The translations under genes and the position numbers were made by a program. This document shows positions 14,501 through 23,299 of a DNA stretch of 64,000 bases, one piece after another (position 1 is the stretch's first letter; each line of letters starts with the position of its first letter). The stretch is taken from contig NC_073692.1 of the NCBI RefSeq assembly GCF_029784155.1, positions 278,586,413-278,650,412 on the forward strand. The letters run 5' to 3'. The DNA comes from Uranotaenia lowii (lineage: Eukaryota; Arthropoda; Insecta; Diptera; Culicidae). Under the pieces are notes generated by a model. That model was not told the origin of the DNA. It saw nothing but the letters and a program-made list of their open reading frames with translations, and searched no databases.

Positions 14501-16965
14501 ATAGCATCCCACCGCTTTTGTTAATAAAAATGCGCCGGGTCGTTGTCCGTTCTTGTCTCGACCGTCCTCAACAAATCGCTAGAGGAGGCTGTATTTCCCC
14601 GGATTTGGATGGCTGCTTCAATAACTCCAATTCATAAAGCTGGAAACATACACCTGGTTGAAAATTACCGTGGAATATCGATTCTGAGCTGTTTTCCGAA
14701 AATTGAGAGTGTCACTGTACCAAACTGTACGACATAAAATCTCTGAAGATCAACATGGGTTCATGATATGCAGATCGACGACCACCAACCTTATGACATA
14801 CGTATCGAAATTGGTTGACAGGCTAGATATTTAAATGTAAACAAGTTGACGCCGTGTATGTAGATCTGAGTAAGGCTTTCGGCTGCTGAAAAATTGCGGC
14901 GAATGGAGTTTCCTGACTGGGGGTTTCTTCTGGATAACCTCGTATCTCGTAGGACGACTGGACTCTGTTTACTCGACACCTTTCAAAATTACCTCAGGAT
15001 TGCCTCAGGGAAGTCACTTGGGACTTCAGATATTCTTGCTGTTCATCGACGATTTGAATGCTACTCTTGAGTCGAAAAAACTGCTGTAGGCCGACGACCT
15101 CAAAATTTTTCGAACAATTTATTTGTTAGTCGATTGCTGCGCTCTTCAAAAGGACATTGACTGTCTGCTTGATTGGTTCTATCAAAACGGCATTTTCACT
15201 CGACAACGAAGTCCCATCCCTTTCGAGTACAAAATGTCAACGACAAACTAGAGTCGCACAGTGGTTCAAAAGGGCTTAAAGTGGAGCTTTTTTCGTAGCG
15301 CCTCTGTCTTTTATCTTATCTCTTAAGTGTCTTCAGAACATTTGCTTCTTCAAACATGCTTCATAACTTAAAAGCATCAAAAGTTAGTCAAAGTCCTTTA
15401 TAAAAAAAATAAAAATTCTATTTTTTTTATTTCAATAGATAGAGCTATACTTTATACTACAAAGTTGTAGAATATGTGAAAATATGAAACTTTGTTTAAT
15501 ACATCAAAACTCTATCTCTTTTCAAATCAGAATTATAAAGGTTTTATTTTGAAAGTTATTTAAAAGTTAGTTTTTTTAACTTAACTATAGCTAGATGAGG
15601 ATTTACATGAATAAGATGTTCTGAACATTTGTTGGGGCATTCAAATCACACGTCGTTTTGCACAAAATTTCAACATTCTACGACGTTTCCTAGCCAAGTT
15701 TTATTTTAACTCAACTTCACGAGCGTTTATTGCAAAAACGTACAATAAACGGCATTTTTGGTGGATTTGTTGTAATTTGAAGATCTGATCCGTTGTTGAC
15801 CGTCCCTCCATGAAGCCGACCTGGTGACTTCCCACGAATCTATTTGCTTGTGGCGTAGGATTCGAGACAACACTTTGTAGGCGACATTAAGGACAGTAAT
15901 CGCTCGATAGTTCTCACAGTCGAATTTATCGCCCTTCTTGTAGATGGGTCATATTACCCCCTCCTTCCACTCCTCCGGTAGCTGTTTTGTGTACCAGATC
16001 TGGACCATCAACCGGTGTAGGCAATCGGCCAACTTTTCCGGGCCCATTTTGATGAGTTCAGATGGGATGCCATCCTACCCAGCTGACTTGTTGCTATTCA
16101 GCTGGCGAATGGCTTCCTTGACTTCACTCATCATTGGGAGTGGCTCCTTCCACCGTCTTTATCTCCTGCATGTGCGCCATTCAGGTGTTCATCGAAGTGC
16201 TGCTTCCACCTTTTGATCACCTCACGATTGTCCGTCAGGATGCCCCCGTCCTTATCCCGGCACATTTCAGCTTGCGGCACGAAACCTTTGCGGGATGCGT
16301 TGAGTTTCTGATAGAACTTTCGTGTTTCTTGGGAACGATGCAGGTGCTTCAGCTCCTCCTCCTCCAGGCGGCACTTTTTCTCCTGGAAAATTCGGACTTC
16401 GGATTCAACTTTTTGAGTATGAAACAAAAATATTAAAATTCATTCGTGACGAATTAGTTAAGCTACACTTGGAGTATGCAACAAATTTCAATTGAAATGC
16501 AGTTAAGCCTCTCAGCGAATGAAATAAACTACTCTACCAGAGTAGCTGCTTTTCGAAAAATAGATACAGACTGCATTCAGACTTAATAGTTTTTCCAAGA
16601 AAAATTTTCATCAACATTTTTTTACCGTTTTCAGAATCCTGATCGGACTGCTCGCAATACTGATCCAATATGCCCGGAAAATAGCGAATGTGGCTATGGA
16701 GTCTATCAAAACTTCAAGCCGCACAAAATCACCAGTTACATCCCCAATACGTAAGTATGACCAGAAATCCACATTCTGAATATCTTCAAGCATATGTATA
16801 TGTTTCAATTTTAGAAGATTTACATGTTTATATGCTGATTGTTTAATTTTGTTTCTATTTTACTTCATTAGATGCGTCTGTGACCCAACGATGCAATGTA
16901 TCCGCAGCGAGGATAGTCCTTCGCAGAAAGCGCACGTCTATCGATGCCGCAAGCCCTCAAGCTAA
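2553..16965 (+). CDS. Small secreted six-cysteine protein, three exons
   Basis: Joined exons 2553-2645, 16635-16750 and 16872-16965 give a 100-residue protein. All splice sites are canonical: gtaagt after exon 1, ttttcag before exon 2, gtaagt after exon 2, ttcattag before exon 3. The frame runs through phases 0 and 2 to TAA at 16963. Residues 1-21 form a signal peptide with a strongly hydrophobic core ([12 protein letters not shown]). The mature part has six cysteines, two in CPENSEC, two in CVC, then MQC and YRC, consistent with three disulfides. The protein should therefore be exported and act outside the cell. I do not recognise the family. The ATG is chosen because it starts the signal peptide and is the first in frame. 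Intron 1 is about 14.0 kb and full of transposons; intron 2 is 121 bp. The reading frame is intact, which argues for a functional gene. Confidence 0.8.
2646..3711. other. Start of intron 1, no gene
   Basis: AT-rich intron sequence of the secreted-peptide gene. A less AT-rich patch at about 3165-3300 stands out from its surroundings but shows no open frame; it could be regulatory or an old element. Confidence 0.35.
3714..4010. mobile_element. MITE with long inverted ends
   Basis: About 297 bp whose first 70 or so bases (from AGAGCAAGTTCACTGGTG) are matched in inverse orientation by the last 70 (ending CACCAGTGAACTTG in that strand's context). Conserved parts include GGGGAAAAAGTGGTAGAAAT near both ends. 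There is no transposase. The adjacent ITmD37E copy has inserted into the TA at its right border, so this element is the older of the two. Confidence 0.8.
4012..5256 (-). mobile_element. ITmD37E-like mariner transposon, complete ends
   Basis: A 1,245-bp element with inverted repeats AGGAGTGTATCGAAAAT at both ends, flanked by the TA duplication at 4010-4011 and 5257-5258. It carries one transposase gene. Ends, TSD and transposase all fit the IS630-Tc1-mariner superfamily, subgroup DD37E (ITmD37E), described from mosquitoes. It lies in intron 1 of the secreted-peptide gene, antisense to it. Confidence 0.92.
4156..5103 (-). CDS. ITmD37E-like transposase
   Basis: A 315-residue uninterrupted transposase counted from the ATG at 5103; an upstream in-frame codon at 5136 could add 11 residues, but the MSRIKKE start matches the usual DNA-binding start. 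Residues 1-110 hold two helix-turn-helix-like segments for binding the inverted ends. The catalytic part shows D146 (LLMDNETYV), D223 ([11 protein letters not shown]) and E261 (LRPIERYW), with exactly 37 residues between the last two, the DD37E signature. Compared with the second copy in this window, about 17 residues are missing between YVK and LVW in the catalytic domain, after D146, where the family has a conserved FKQxPG segment. The frame stays open, but this in-frame deletion may make the enzyme inactive. It would act in the nucleus, cutting and inserting at TA. Confidence 0.9.
   Translation of the reverse strand: MSRIKKEVKIRVLDTWMREKGISMNEVAKRFGIHPASVISIIHKFGEHYTFDDLPGRGRKPSDPNLDRKVIKLINRNRSMSIRDLAKKAGTSIGMVQRIKKRNNLKTHKKQKVSKQTAEQKSRAKAKARKLYHRILQKPDACLLMDNETYVKERWSDHEKSIEVKKLGQKVLVWQAICSCGLKSACFFTKGTINADIYQKTCLQKRLLPLYKKHTSPPLFWPDLASAHYSESTLRWFEDNYVDFVEKDINPQNCPQLRPIERYWAIAKRVFKKNGKANRTMTVFKKNWNAAAKKCDQSAVQNLMKRVKSKVREYY
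5660..5890. repeat. Three imperfect 80-bp tandem units
   Basis: Segments beginning near 5665, 5743 and 5815 share AATCCGCCGGCAAACAACCA, AAGCTGTGCGTGTGTA and AAAAGCAACAACAAAAA in the same order; the third is shorter and more diverged. The open minus-strand frames here follow from the repeat and do not look like a gene. Confidence 0.65.
5991..6430. mobile_element. GAGCAGACTTT-type MITE, partial
   Basis: Starts with CCCGAGCAGACTTTGATGCC, the same terminus as the element at 9719-10515. Short motifs such as GGCATCA and GGTATCA recur inside. No matching right end is visible, so the right boundary is an estimate and the copy is probably truncated. Confidence 0.55.
6431..7760. other. Intron sequence, no gene seen
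   Basis: AT-rich intron 1 sequence without supported exons. The last 170 bases before 7761 are probably the transcribed 5' untranslated part of the GPN2 retrocopy that follows. Confidence 0.35.
7761..8330 (+). pseudogene. GPN2-like GTPase, broken retrocopy
   Basis: The translation matches GPN-loop GTPase 2, which helps assemble and import RNA polymerase II. Recognisable in order are [12 protein letters not shown] and KTSYCSKM (the P-loop), [43 protein letters not shown] (switch region), NIFEKLARL and [12 protein letters not shown]. It is broken in several ways: a 7-bp tandem duplication (GTCCGGA/GTCCGGC at 7796-7809) shifts the frame inside the P-loop; another shift and a stop follow the CPGQV motif near 8100; and a further shift lies near 8160. 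No introns separate the motifs, so I infer a processed copy. The 3' third of the gene is not recognisable. The longest surviving open piece (ATG at 7831) lacks a P-loop and cannot bind GTP normally. Confidence 0.85.
8331..9718. other. Intron sequence, no gene seen
   Basis: No coding sequence recognised. Around 9331 is one isolated terminus, TTAAGGTACAACGGGGTAAG, of the GGGGTAAGTG repeat family that has fuller copies at 38.2-39.9 kb. Confidence 0.4.
9719..10515. mobile_element. GAGCAGACTTT-type MITE, both ends
   Basis: About 795 bp with inverted ends CGAGCAGACTTTGATATCAT and (in the other strand) CCGAGCAGACTTTTATGGCA. Near the right end, motifs such as GCCAAAATTTGGCAT and GGTAT(A/C)AT recur in both orientations. 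No transposase is encoded. Confidence 0.7.
10619..10690 (+). repeat. tRNA-derived SINE-like head
   Basis: An A-box-like GGACTGGTAAGACG is followed after about 25 bases by a B box GAGTTCGACTC, then CTTCGGCGCC. The segment looks like a tRNA-related SINE on the plus strand, not a functional tRNA. Confidence 0.5.
10824..11945 (+). mobile_element. CACTA-like element with spliced core (TTTGATTCAAAG motif)
   Basis: A 1,122-bp element with ends CACGCAGCGAAAAG and (inverse) CACGCAGAAAAATAG, flanked by a 2-bp CA duplication (10822-10823, 11946-11947). Both flanks of the core are crowded with variants of TTTGAATCAAAG and AAATCAAAGGAA. The GC-richer core at 11090-11600 looks like a mini-gene: exon to 11272, GTAAGT; intron 11273-11332 ending TTTTTCAG; exon 11333-11431, GTAAGT; intron 11432-11523 ending TTTACAG; last exon from 11524 with AATAAA at 11587. 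In the last two exons one frame runs open to TAA just past AATAAA, but it has a stop upstream and no clear start, so I call no protein. Ends, TSD size and subterminal repeats suggest the CACTA/EnSpm superfamily; this is inference. Confidence 0.7.
11948..13169. other. Intron sequence, no gene seen
   Basis: Very AT-rich sequence without supported exons or clear element ends. Short open frames here, such as 12547-12759, are low complexity. Confidence 0.4.
13170..14032. mobile_element. CACTA-like element (AGTAAAATT motif)
   Basis: An 863-bp element with left end CACACAAAAAAAAAGCATAG and right end (inverse) CACGGAAAAAAATTGCG, flanked by TA at 13168-13169 and 14033-14034. Variants of AGTAAAATT and CATAGTA recur more than ten times in both orientations. 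The central 170 bases (about 13510-13680) are GC-richer and unlike the flanks. No transposase is present. Confidence 0.75.
14460..15245 (+). pseudogene. Jockey-type LINE reverse transcriptase fragment
   Basis: Translated pieces in shifting frames match a non-LTR retrotransposon reverse transcriptase: [103 protein letters not shown] (with shifts) and [11 protein letters not shown]. The catalytic YADD has become a stop plus ADD: TAG at 15087-15089 sits where the tyrosine codon should be. With several frameshifts as well, it is dead. Order and motifs fit the Jockey group. It is truncated at both ends. Confidence 0.85.
15780..16427 (-). pseudogene. Second LINE reverse transcriptase fragment
   Basis: On the minus strand the translation runs through a charged region ([20 protein letters not shown]), then [20 protein letters not shown] and [11 protein letters not shown]. 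After a shift it continues with [51 protein letters not shown] and [13 protein letters not shown]. This is the linker and the N-terminal half of a reverse transcriptase from a LINE family distinct from the Jockey-type piece just upstream. The palm motif lies beyond the truncation. I do not assign the clade. It is broken by at least one frameshift and points towards the other fragment. Confidence 0.8.
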
Positions 16966-17370
16966 GATTTCATCGCCAATAGAGCGTTGCTTAGCCCCAA
17001 AGCAGCTAAGCAGACATGGAAGATGCCATCGGTAGTCGTTAGTGGACACATCCCACCGGCTTCAGCAGCGAATCGAGGAATGACGAATTTAGTGACTGCT
17101 AGGAGCTTCGCGCCAATGTTTACCATTAATGTGCTTGAGGTTTTCTGACAATGTCTAACAAACAGATAACACGAATTTGGTATATTTTATCAATACAATT
17201 TTCTTTCATTTTCAAACATATCTGCTTGTTACAATGAATTCCGTTTAAAAACTGAATTTATAAACTTCAAATGTTTTCCTAGATATTGCGATTTATTAAT
17301 AGGTTTTTTCAGACAAAAAAACAAAAACATTAACCATGATCGAAAAAAAATTTTTTTGCTCCTCCACACA
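16966..17370 (+). other. 3' UTR and downstream region of the secreted-peptide gene
   Basis: The first part must include the 3' UTR after TAA at 16963. I see no perfect AATAAA close by. No other feature is evident before the copia insertion. Confidence 0.4.
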
Positions 17371-17377
17371 AATACTA

Positions 17378-17589
17378 TTGAGAAACACGTCTTTACGTTT
17401 TCGATGATGGTTTATTACAGGACAACTTATGATACTAGGCTGGTTGCTTTTATACCCTAGTCGTTGTTATTAGTATTGCCATAGCAACCACAACGTCTAG
17501 GATACTTATATACTACGTACATAGCAACTTGAGTTGCTATGCTCCTTATATACAAATAGCTGTAAATCGCTGACTGCTATGATTTCCAA
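17378..17589 (-). repeat. Copia 3' LTR
   Basis: This is the 3' LTR of the element; the exact span is 17376-17591. It starts TGTTGGAAATC and ends TTTCTCAATA in the sense direction, and is matched base for base, as far as I can compare, by the 5' LTR at 19462-19677. Confidence 0.93.
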
Positions 17590-17713
17590 CACCCCCTCTC
17601 AGATATTTGAATCTATTAACTTTGAAGCTAGAACCAACGTTTGTTAACTTCACTAGATAAACCGCCTACATCTGGATGACTGTCGGATTACAGTCGCACC
17701 CCCTCTGAACACC

Positions 17714-19378
17714 TCATGTGCTCCGTCTGGCTGGGCATCCAATTTTGAAACGACGTTTCTTTGACCGTTCAACAACTGTCCAATTCTGATGATCCTGCAA
17801 CGCCATTTGCTCGCCTTGGATCGCTTGCCGCCTTTCAACTTCGGTTGGATGACCATCGACATCGGTACCACGTTCAGGAACCTGTTTGGGATTAACAGCA
17901 GCAGAAAGAGCTCTATGTGGAAGAAAATCAGAAAACCAACCTGGTTTCTTGCACTCCCGACCACTAGACCTGGGAACTACCACGTTAGGTTCGTTCCTAC
18001 CTTTTTGTGGTGGGAGTGCGGTTGCGCCTTCCTCGTTGCTGTCGTCTTCTTCTTCATCTTCTCCAGCAGTGCTACTACCGCCCGATCCTCGATTATCCTC
18101 TTCTGCTTCTTCTTTTGCGATCTCATGTTCCCCCTCTTGCTCGGGAAACGGTGGTATTATCTCCGGAATAACCAATCTTTCATCCACACTTGGGGCCTTG
18201 CGTGAACGACTCATCCGCCAATAGAAGAGGTTGCCTTTCGCCTTAGCAACACCGATTGTGCCGCCGTCCTTCCTCAGAATTGCACGATCAGGTTTGAACT
18301 CCACGTGCACACCCGCTTTTAGTAGTCTCGCCAACGACAGCACATTGTACTTGAGCTGCTTGACGCACAGCACATTGCCGAACGACAACTTGTACTGATT
18401 TCTCCCAACGGCCGACACGCCTTTCACGGTACCTTTCTTCGTTGCTATCAGCACCTCACCAACCTTTGCGCTGTCGATGTGGAGTGGCTCACGCACGTTG
18501 CGAATTCCGTTAAACAAGCATTCGTCTCGGGCCATGTGGCAGCTTGCACCAGAATCGAGAACCCACTCGACTTCGTCTTGATGGCTGAACACCTTCGCAC
18601 CAGAAACAAGGGCAACCTCCTTGTTGAATGAAGTTTTCGCAACCTGCGCCTCGTCCGTTCGACTCGCCTCGGGACAAGCATGCTTCTTATGCCCGACCTT
18701 TCCACAATTGTAGCATTTTCCGGGAAAATTCGCTGACCTCCTACGTCCTTTTCCAGATTTGGCCGCAAACGCCACCTCGTCCGAACCGTTGAACGCACCC
18801 GGTCCGAATTCTCTTCCAGAACGCTTCCTCTCCTCTGCTAAAAGGCGTGCTTTTACGGTATCAAGCCTTATTTGTTGATCGTCCAAATTTTCCATCGCCG
18901 TGGTTACGACGTCGTAGCTGGGTGGCAACGATATGAAAAGTTGACTCACCATGTCAAGCTCAGTCACCGTGGCACCAGCATCCTTCAGCTGTCTCACCAG
19001 CTCATCGAACCGACGAAAATGATCTGCCAGCAACATCCCTTCTTCCATCTGCAGCATAGCCAAGGACCGCCGAATGTACGTCTGGGAGGCAAAACCTTTT
19101 TTAGCGAAGGTACTTGCCAACGACGTCCACATCTCTTTGGCCGTCTCCTTGTCGCGCACGTACTCTAAATGGCTATCCGCAATAAACGCCACCAGGAGTG
19201 CTTTCGCATTTTCGTCCCTCTCGAAAAACGCTGCATTCGCTGCCGCTTCTCTGGGGGGATCCGCCGTGATGGTGTCCTTCACTCCATGCGCCGAAAGTTG
19301 AGTCTCCACTCGAAACCTCCACGTGTCGTAGTTCTCGCCAGCGAACTGCACGATGCCAACTTTCTTCGGACTACTCAT
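17714..19378 (-). CDS. Copia gag-protease fused to a reverse transcriptase stub
   Basis: An open frame of about 554 residues from the ATG at 19378. The first 200 residues are copia-type Gag (GENYDTWRFRVETQLSAHGV; LRQL- and LPPSYD-like blocks). A zinc knuckle CYNCGKVGHKKHAC (CX2CX4HX4C) follows near residue 225, then a protease with the active-site motif DSG (WVLDSGASCHM) near residue 275. It ends in a pre-integrase segment (NVLCVKQLKYNVLSLARLL to LFYWRM). Right after that it jumps to an acidic region normally found between integrase and reverse transcriptase, and stops after the first lines of the polymerase (MALQDHQNWTVVERSKK). The deletion is in frame, so a Gag-Pro protein could still be made and form particles. 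The integrase HHCC and DDE motifs and the polymerase YVDD motif are absent. Confidence 0.9.
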   Translation of the reverse strand: MSSPKKVGIVQFAGENYDTWRFRVETQLSAHGVKDTITADPPREAAANAAFFERDENAKALLVAFIADSHLEYVRDKETAKEMWTSLASTFAKKGFASQTYIRRSLAMLQMEEGMLLADHFRRFDELVRQLKDAGATVTELDMVSQLFISLPPSYDVVTTAMENLDDQQIRLDTVKARLLAEERKRSGREFGPGAFNGSDEVAFAAKSGKGRRRSANFPGKCYNCGKVGHKKHACPEASRTDEAQVAKTSFNKEVALVSGAKVFSHQDEVEWVLDSGASCHMARDECLFNGIRNVREPLHIDSAKVGEVLIATKKGTVKGVSAVGRNQYKLSFGNVLCVKQLKYNVLSLARLLKAGVHVEFKPDRAILRKDGGTIGVAKAKGNLFYWRMSRSRKAPSVDERLVIPEIIPPFPEQEGEHEIAKEEAEEDNRGSGGSSTAGEDEEEDDSNEEGATALPPQKGRNEPNVVVPRSSGRECKKPGWFSDFLPHRALSAAVNPKQVPERGTDVDGHPTEVERRQAIQGEQMALQDHQNWTVVERSKKRRFKIGCPARRST

Positions 19379-19682
19379 CTTGAACCGGAAACTTTTCACA
19401 GACTTCAAGAACTTTAAAACTCTACTGCACTCTTAGGTATGGCGTGACTGGGCCCATAACCTATTGAGAAACACGTCTTTACGTTTTCGATGATGGTTTA
19501 TTACAGGACAACTTATGATACTAGGCTGGTTGCTTTTATACCCTAGTCGTTGTTATTAGTATTGCCATAGCAACCACAACGTCTAGGATACTTATATACT
19601 ACGTACATAGCAACTTGAGTTGCTATGCTCCTTATATACAAATAGCTGTAAATCGCTGACTGCTATGATTTCCAACAAATAC

Positions 19683-22319
19683 AAATGTGTGTTTACGGAG
19701 TTTGGTTTTGAAAAGGTCTGCTTTTTTGTACCGATAAAAGTAATACTTTTCAATACTATTGTTTAAAACCGTGTCGAAAAGTGCTTCTTTTCGACATCAA
19801 GTCAAATTTATAAGTCGTGCTGAAAAAACCCATTTTTTGCAATTTGTCATATAAATAACTATTTCGAAGACATGCAATTGCTTGAAATTTCTTTTTTCGG
19901 TGACCGACTGAATACTCACTATCAATTGTGTGGCACTCGTGAAAAAGTAATCTAGAATTCAACCATATCAGGGCAAACTAAAGCAATAGAGTTGTTTTTT
20001 AGCAAACCCCTTTTCATTTCTTCCTCAGAAATCTCCGAATTAAAATTCACTCATGACGTTATTTTCAATATCTGCATGAATTTGTACGGATTTTATGCAA
20101 TACATAAAAATAAGAGGTCAAAAAATGCCAAAACTTTTCTAAAAAACAAAAAACATTCCTTGAATATTCACCTTGAAAACTTTTAGGAGTTATGTTAGTT
20201 CAGTTAGGAATCCTGCAATTTTTTCGACGAATTGATTGCAAATAAATTATTTTATGTAGACAGATCAATATTCAAACTGTTTATTAAATTCAATGCCTAT
20301 ATGACTTTTAACCTACTGTATGAATGATAGAGTAAACCATCATGTTGAGTTTTTTTTAACCCAATTCGAAGATTGTTTTGAGTATTGTTCATCTATGGAA
20401 AATTTGGTTATCAAGATGTCGAAAAAGAACAGTTTCTGTTAAATACTTCGGAATTCCCCTGAATCACTAGTAAAACATTAGTTTTAAGCATGAAATGTAG
20501 AAGAACTGTTAGCTTCGAGGGCACTTTGTATTTGCAACTTCTCAATAAAGGTACACAATTTATAAAAAAAAAACTCAGAACATAAATTATTTTCCACCGA
20601 TTCGACACTTATGATTCGCACTGGCCAATTTGCGTGACGTACTTAATGATGAATTAAATTTATCACTGAGACTGGTTATCCAAAGTTCTAGAAAATATTT
20701 TCAAATTGATGTGAGTTTTTATGTCCTTTTTGAACAGTTGTCAATATGATTGCACACATTAAATTTCTTAGCAAACCTCAACAAAATACAAATTTTAACA
20801 GTTCCAGTATTACAAATAATAATAAATTTAATAACTCCAGAAGTGGATTGTGCAGTTTTCTTTTTTGTATATCACAAAAGCGAATGTTTTACAAATAAGT
20901 CGGTAAGTATCATCCTACAATGCAAGCAAAACCAGCAAATGGTGTATCAAAAACCCTCGTTTTGGCCGAAAATCTTGAAAAACCAAATCATACATTCCCT
21001 ATAAAACTAACTGTCTCTCAAAATGAAATAGCTACCACTGTATCAAAGCAATCGTAAGATTCCTTTTCATTCAACCACGGTAAAAGAAAAGTTCCGATAC
21101 CGGTATTTCGATAGCAACTTACTATCTTTTTCATAGAGCGTTTTCAATCGAGAACGGGAATCTTTCGATTGCTTTGATTCAGAAGAATTATTTATCCAAG
21201 AAGGCTCACAACACGTATTAGAACGAAATACCATTACTCTTTTCATTCAATAGTATCGACTGACATTGGTTACAAATTACTTAATGAAGTTGTTGGAATA
21301 ATCTGAGAAAATAATTAAATGAAATATTTACTGAGATTGAAATTATTTCAATGGTAAATTGAATGATTTTTTTCTACATATTTTCATGATTCATAGTCTT
21401 TAAATAATTAAAAAACTACAGTTAGTGTCAAAAGTTAGTAACCAAGAACAATTTCCACCATCATTTTGCTCATGATATACATTTTATAAACGTTTTACTT
21501 ATTTTTGTTAATTTGAATCTTCTTTTTTAAATCAATCATAATTTTTGGAAAATTTCGAAAAATGAATCGAAGAAGTTTGTGTATTGCCTTAAGTAGAAAA
21601 ATGGATTAAGAAATCAATTTCCCCTATTAAATTGTGCATTTTTGGTATTGTAATTATTCATAGCTGAGTTCAAATTTCGCAGGTTTATGGACCTGAGATA
21701 CCTATCTTATGTGAAATTTTCTCAGAAATTCAAATCTGCCGCCGGAGACATCTCAGTGAGGTGTTATTTGACCTGAATTATCCAGAAATAAGATGTTGTC
21801 CTTCTTTTACTCATCTACATTTTAAGCCATTGATATTTTTTAAAACGAGCTGAAACGTTTTTAAATATTTAAAATTATTTGAAACGGACCATCTACAGAT
21901 GAGGAATTTTTTTTGAGCGATCTGTTTTGCCCCTTTTTACCTCTATATGAAGATGGTGTCATGTTATAAATTAACCTGTTCATATCTCACTTGAGCGAAA
22001 ATCGATTTTAATAATGAGCATCAAACTAAAGCTTAAGAATGCATTAAACAACGTTTAAATTTCGGATAAGCGTTCCAAGAAATTAATTGATCAAAATAAC
22101 CGTTTTAATGAGAGAGGCCTCATTCTAAAGGTTTATAACTTCTGTAACACTTCATTAATCTTCATGAAACTTTCACATCACATCAGAATGTTTCCCGAAA
22201 AAAGTTCTAATTTATTGTTGTTTCTCAAAATCATTTTCACGAAGTTAGGCTTGTTTTTCGGGGTAATAAAAGGAAAATAACGCATCACTTAGATGTCTCC
22301 GGTCAAATCTGATGGCAGA
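19683..22319. other. Intergenic, degraded repeats
   Basis: AT-rich sequence without supported genes. At 21710-21770 and 22280-22330 the motif GGAGACATCT (direct and inverse) with neighbouring AAATCTG marks the arms of a decayed inverted-repeat element. Confidence 0.4.
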
Positions 22320-22324
22320 TTTTA

Positions 22325-23290
22325 ACTGATAATTGTTTTCGACTGGGGAAATTGTACAAAACGGGAAAATATTTCGGCTTTTTCAGTCAATTTTCAAATC
22401 CAAAACACTTTTTCTTCTTATTTCGACGTTTCGTTCTTCATTTTAACTTTTTCACAGGAATCTACAACAAATATTACAATCTCTTAATAAACCAAATTGA
22501 CAACATAAAACACAAAAAAATTTACAGAAAATTGTGTTTCTTCATCTGGAGGATCAGTTACAATTAAATTCGCATACACTAATTGGACACTTTTGACCAT
22601 TAAAAACGCTAAAAGATATTGACAGAAAAACTTAGAGGAAAAGCTTATTTAAATATTTAAAAATTAAAATTACTGCCTAGAGAAACTCCAAATACGAAAG
22701 AAAAATCTCAAAAACGCAGAAAACAAACACTCCGATCACTAGCTTAGGTTGCACTACCAAATGCTGATGGTGATTTAGCAGTATGGGTCTGTTTGGGTAT
22801 GTTTTTCTTCGGTCTTTTTCCTTTCTTGATAATGTTGAGGATCCCGGAATATGTAGAGCTCAGATGGTCAACCTGATCTCTTATTCACTGTTGCATCTGT
22901 GTTGATGATGTAACAAACTTCCAGTATGGGCACGACGGCTTTCATCCAGAGTGGTAGCACCTTTTAAATTGAAGCGATGTTCTGTATCAATGCAATGTTG
23001 CAATAGAGCCGTTTTTCCTTGAGATCAGAAATTTCGTGTTGTTTCCTTGGGCTATTGTTGATGGCATATTCAGTCAGTAGTTGATTCAATTTGTTGATAT
23101 TACTTGTGTCAATTAATTCATTAAGAGATTGTAATGTTTGTTGTAGATTCCTGTGAGAAAAAAGTTCAAATAAAGAACGAAACGTCGGAATAAGAAGAGA
23201 AGGTGTTTTGGATCCGTGAATTGACTGAAAATGCCGAAATATTTTCCCGTTTTGTGCAGATTTTAACTTCTGAGGAAATTCCACATAAGT
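22325..23290. repeat. Large inverted repeat
   Basis: The roughly 180-bp segment at 22330-22505 is matched in inverse orientation by 23095-23285. Shared blocks include CGGGAAAATATTTCGGC, ATTCCGACGTTTCGTTCTT-like sequence and AGATTGTAATGTTTGTTGTA. The arms are about 590 bp apart and diverged by several percent. The right arm, read forwards, contains CTGTGAG, a GTTC/GAAC stem and GAACGAAACGTC, reminiscent of the hammerhead ribozyme of Penelope-like elements. No protein remnant is visible. Confidence 0.65.
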
Positions 23291-23299
23291 ATGCTGTTT

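Larger units (their letters stand above)
17376..19677 (-). mobile_element. Copia-type LTR retrotransposon, internally deleted
   Basis: A 2,302-bp element with 216-bp LTRs at 17376-17591 and 19462-19677 that I read as identical, and a 5-bp duplication AATAC on both sides (17371-17375, 19678-19682). In the sense (minus) direction the 5' LTR is followed directly by GGTTATGGGCCCAG, like the internal initiator-tRNA primer site of copia elements. The purine tract GAGAGGGGG abuts the 3' LTR. Identical LTRs imply a recent insertion. Integrase and nearly all of the reverse transcriptase are missing, so it would need enzymes from another copy. Confidence 0.95.
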
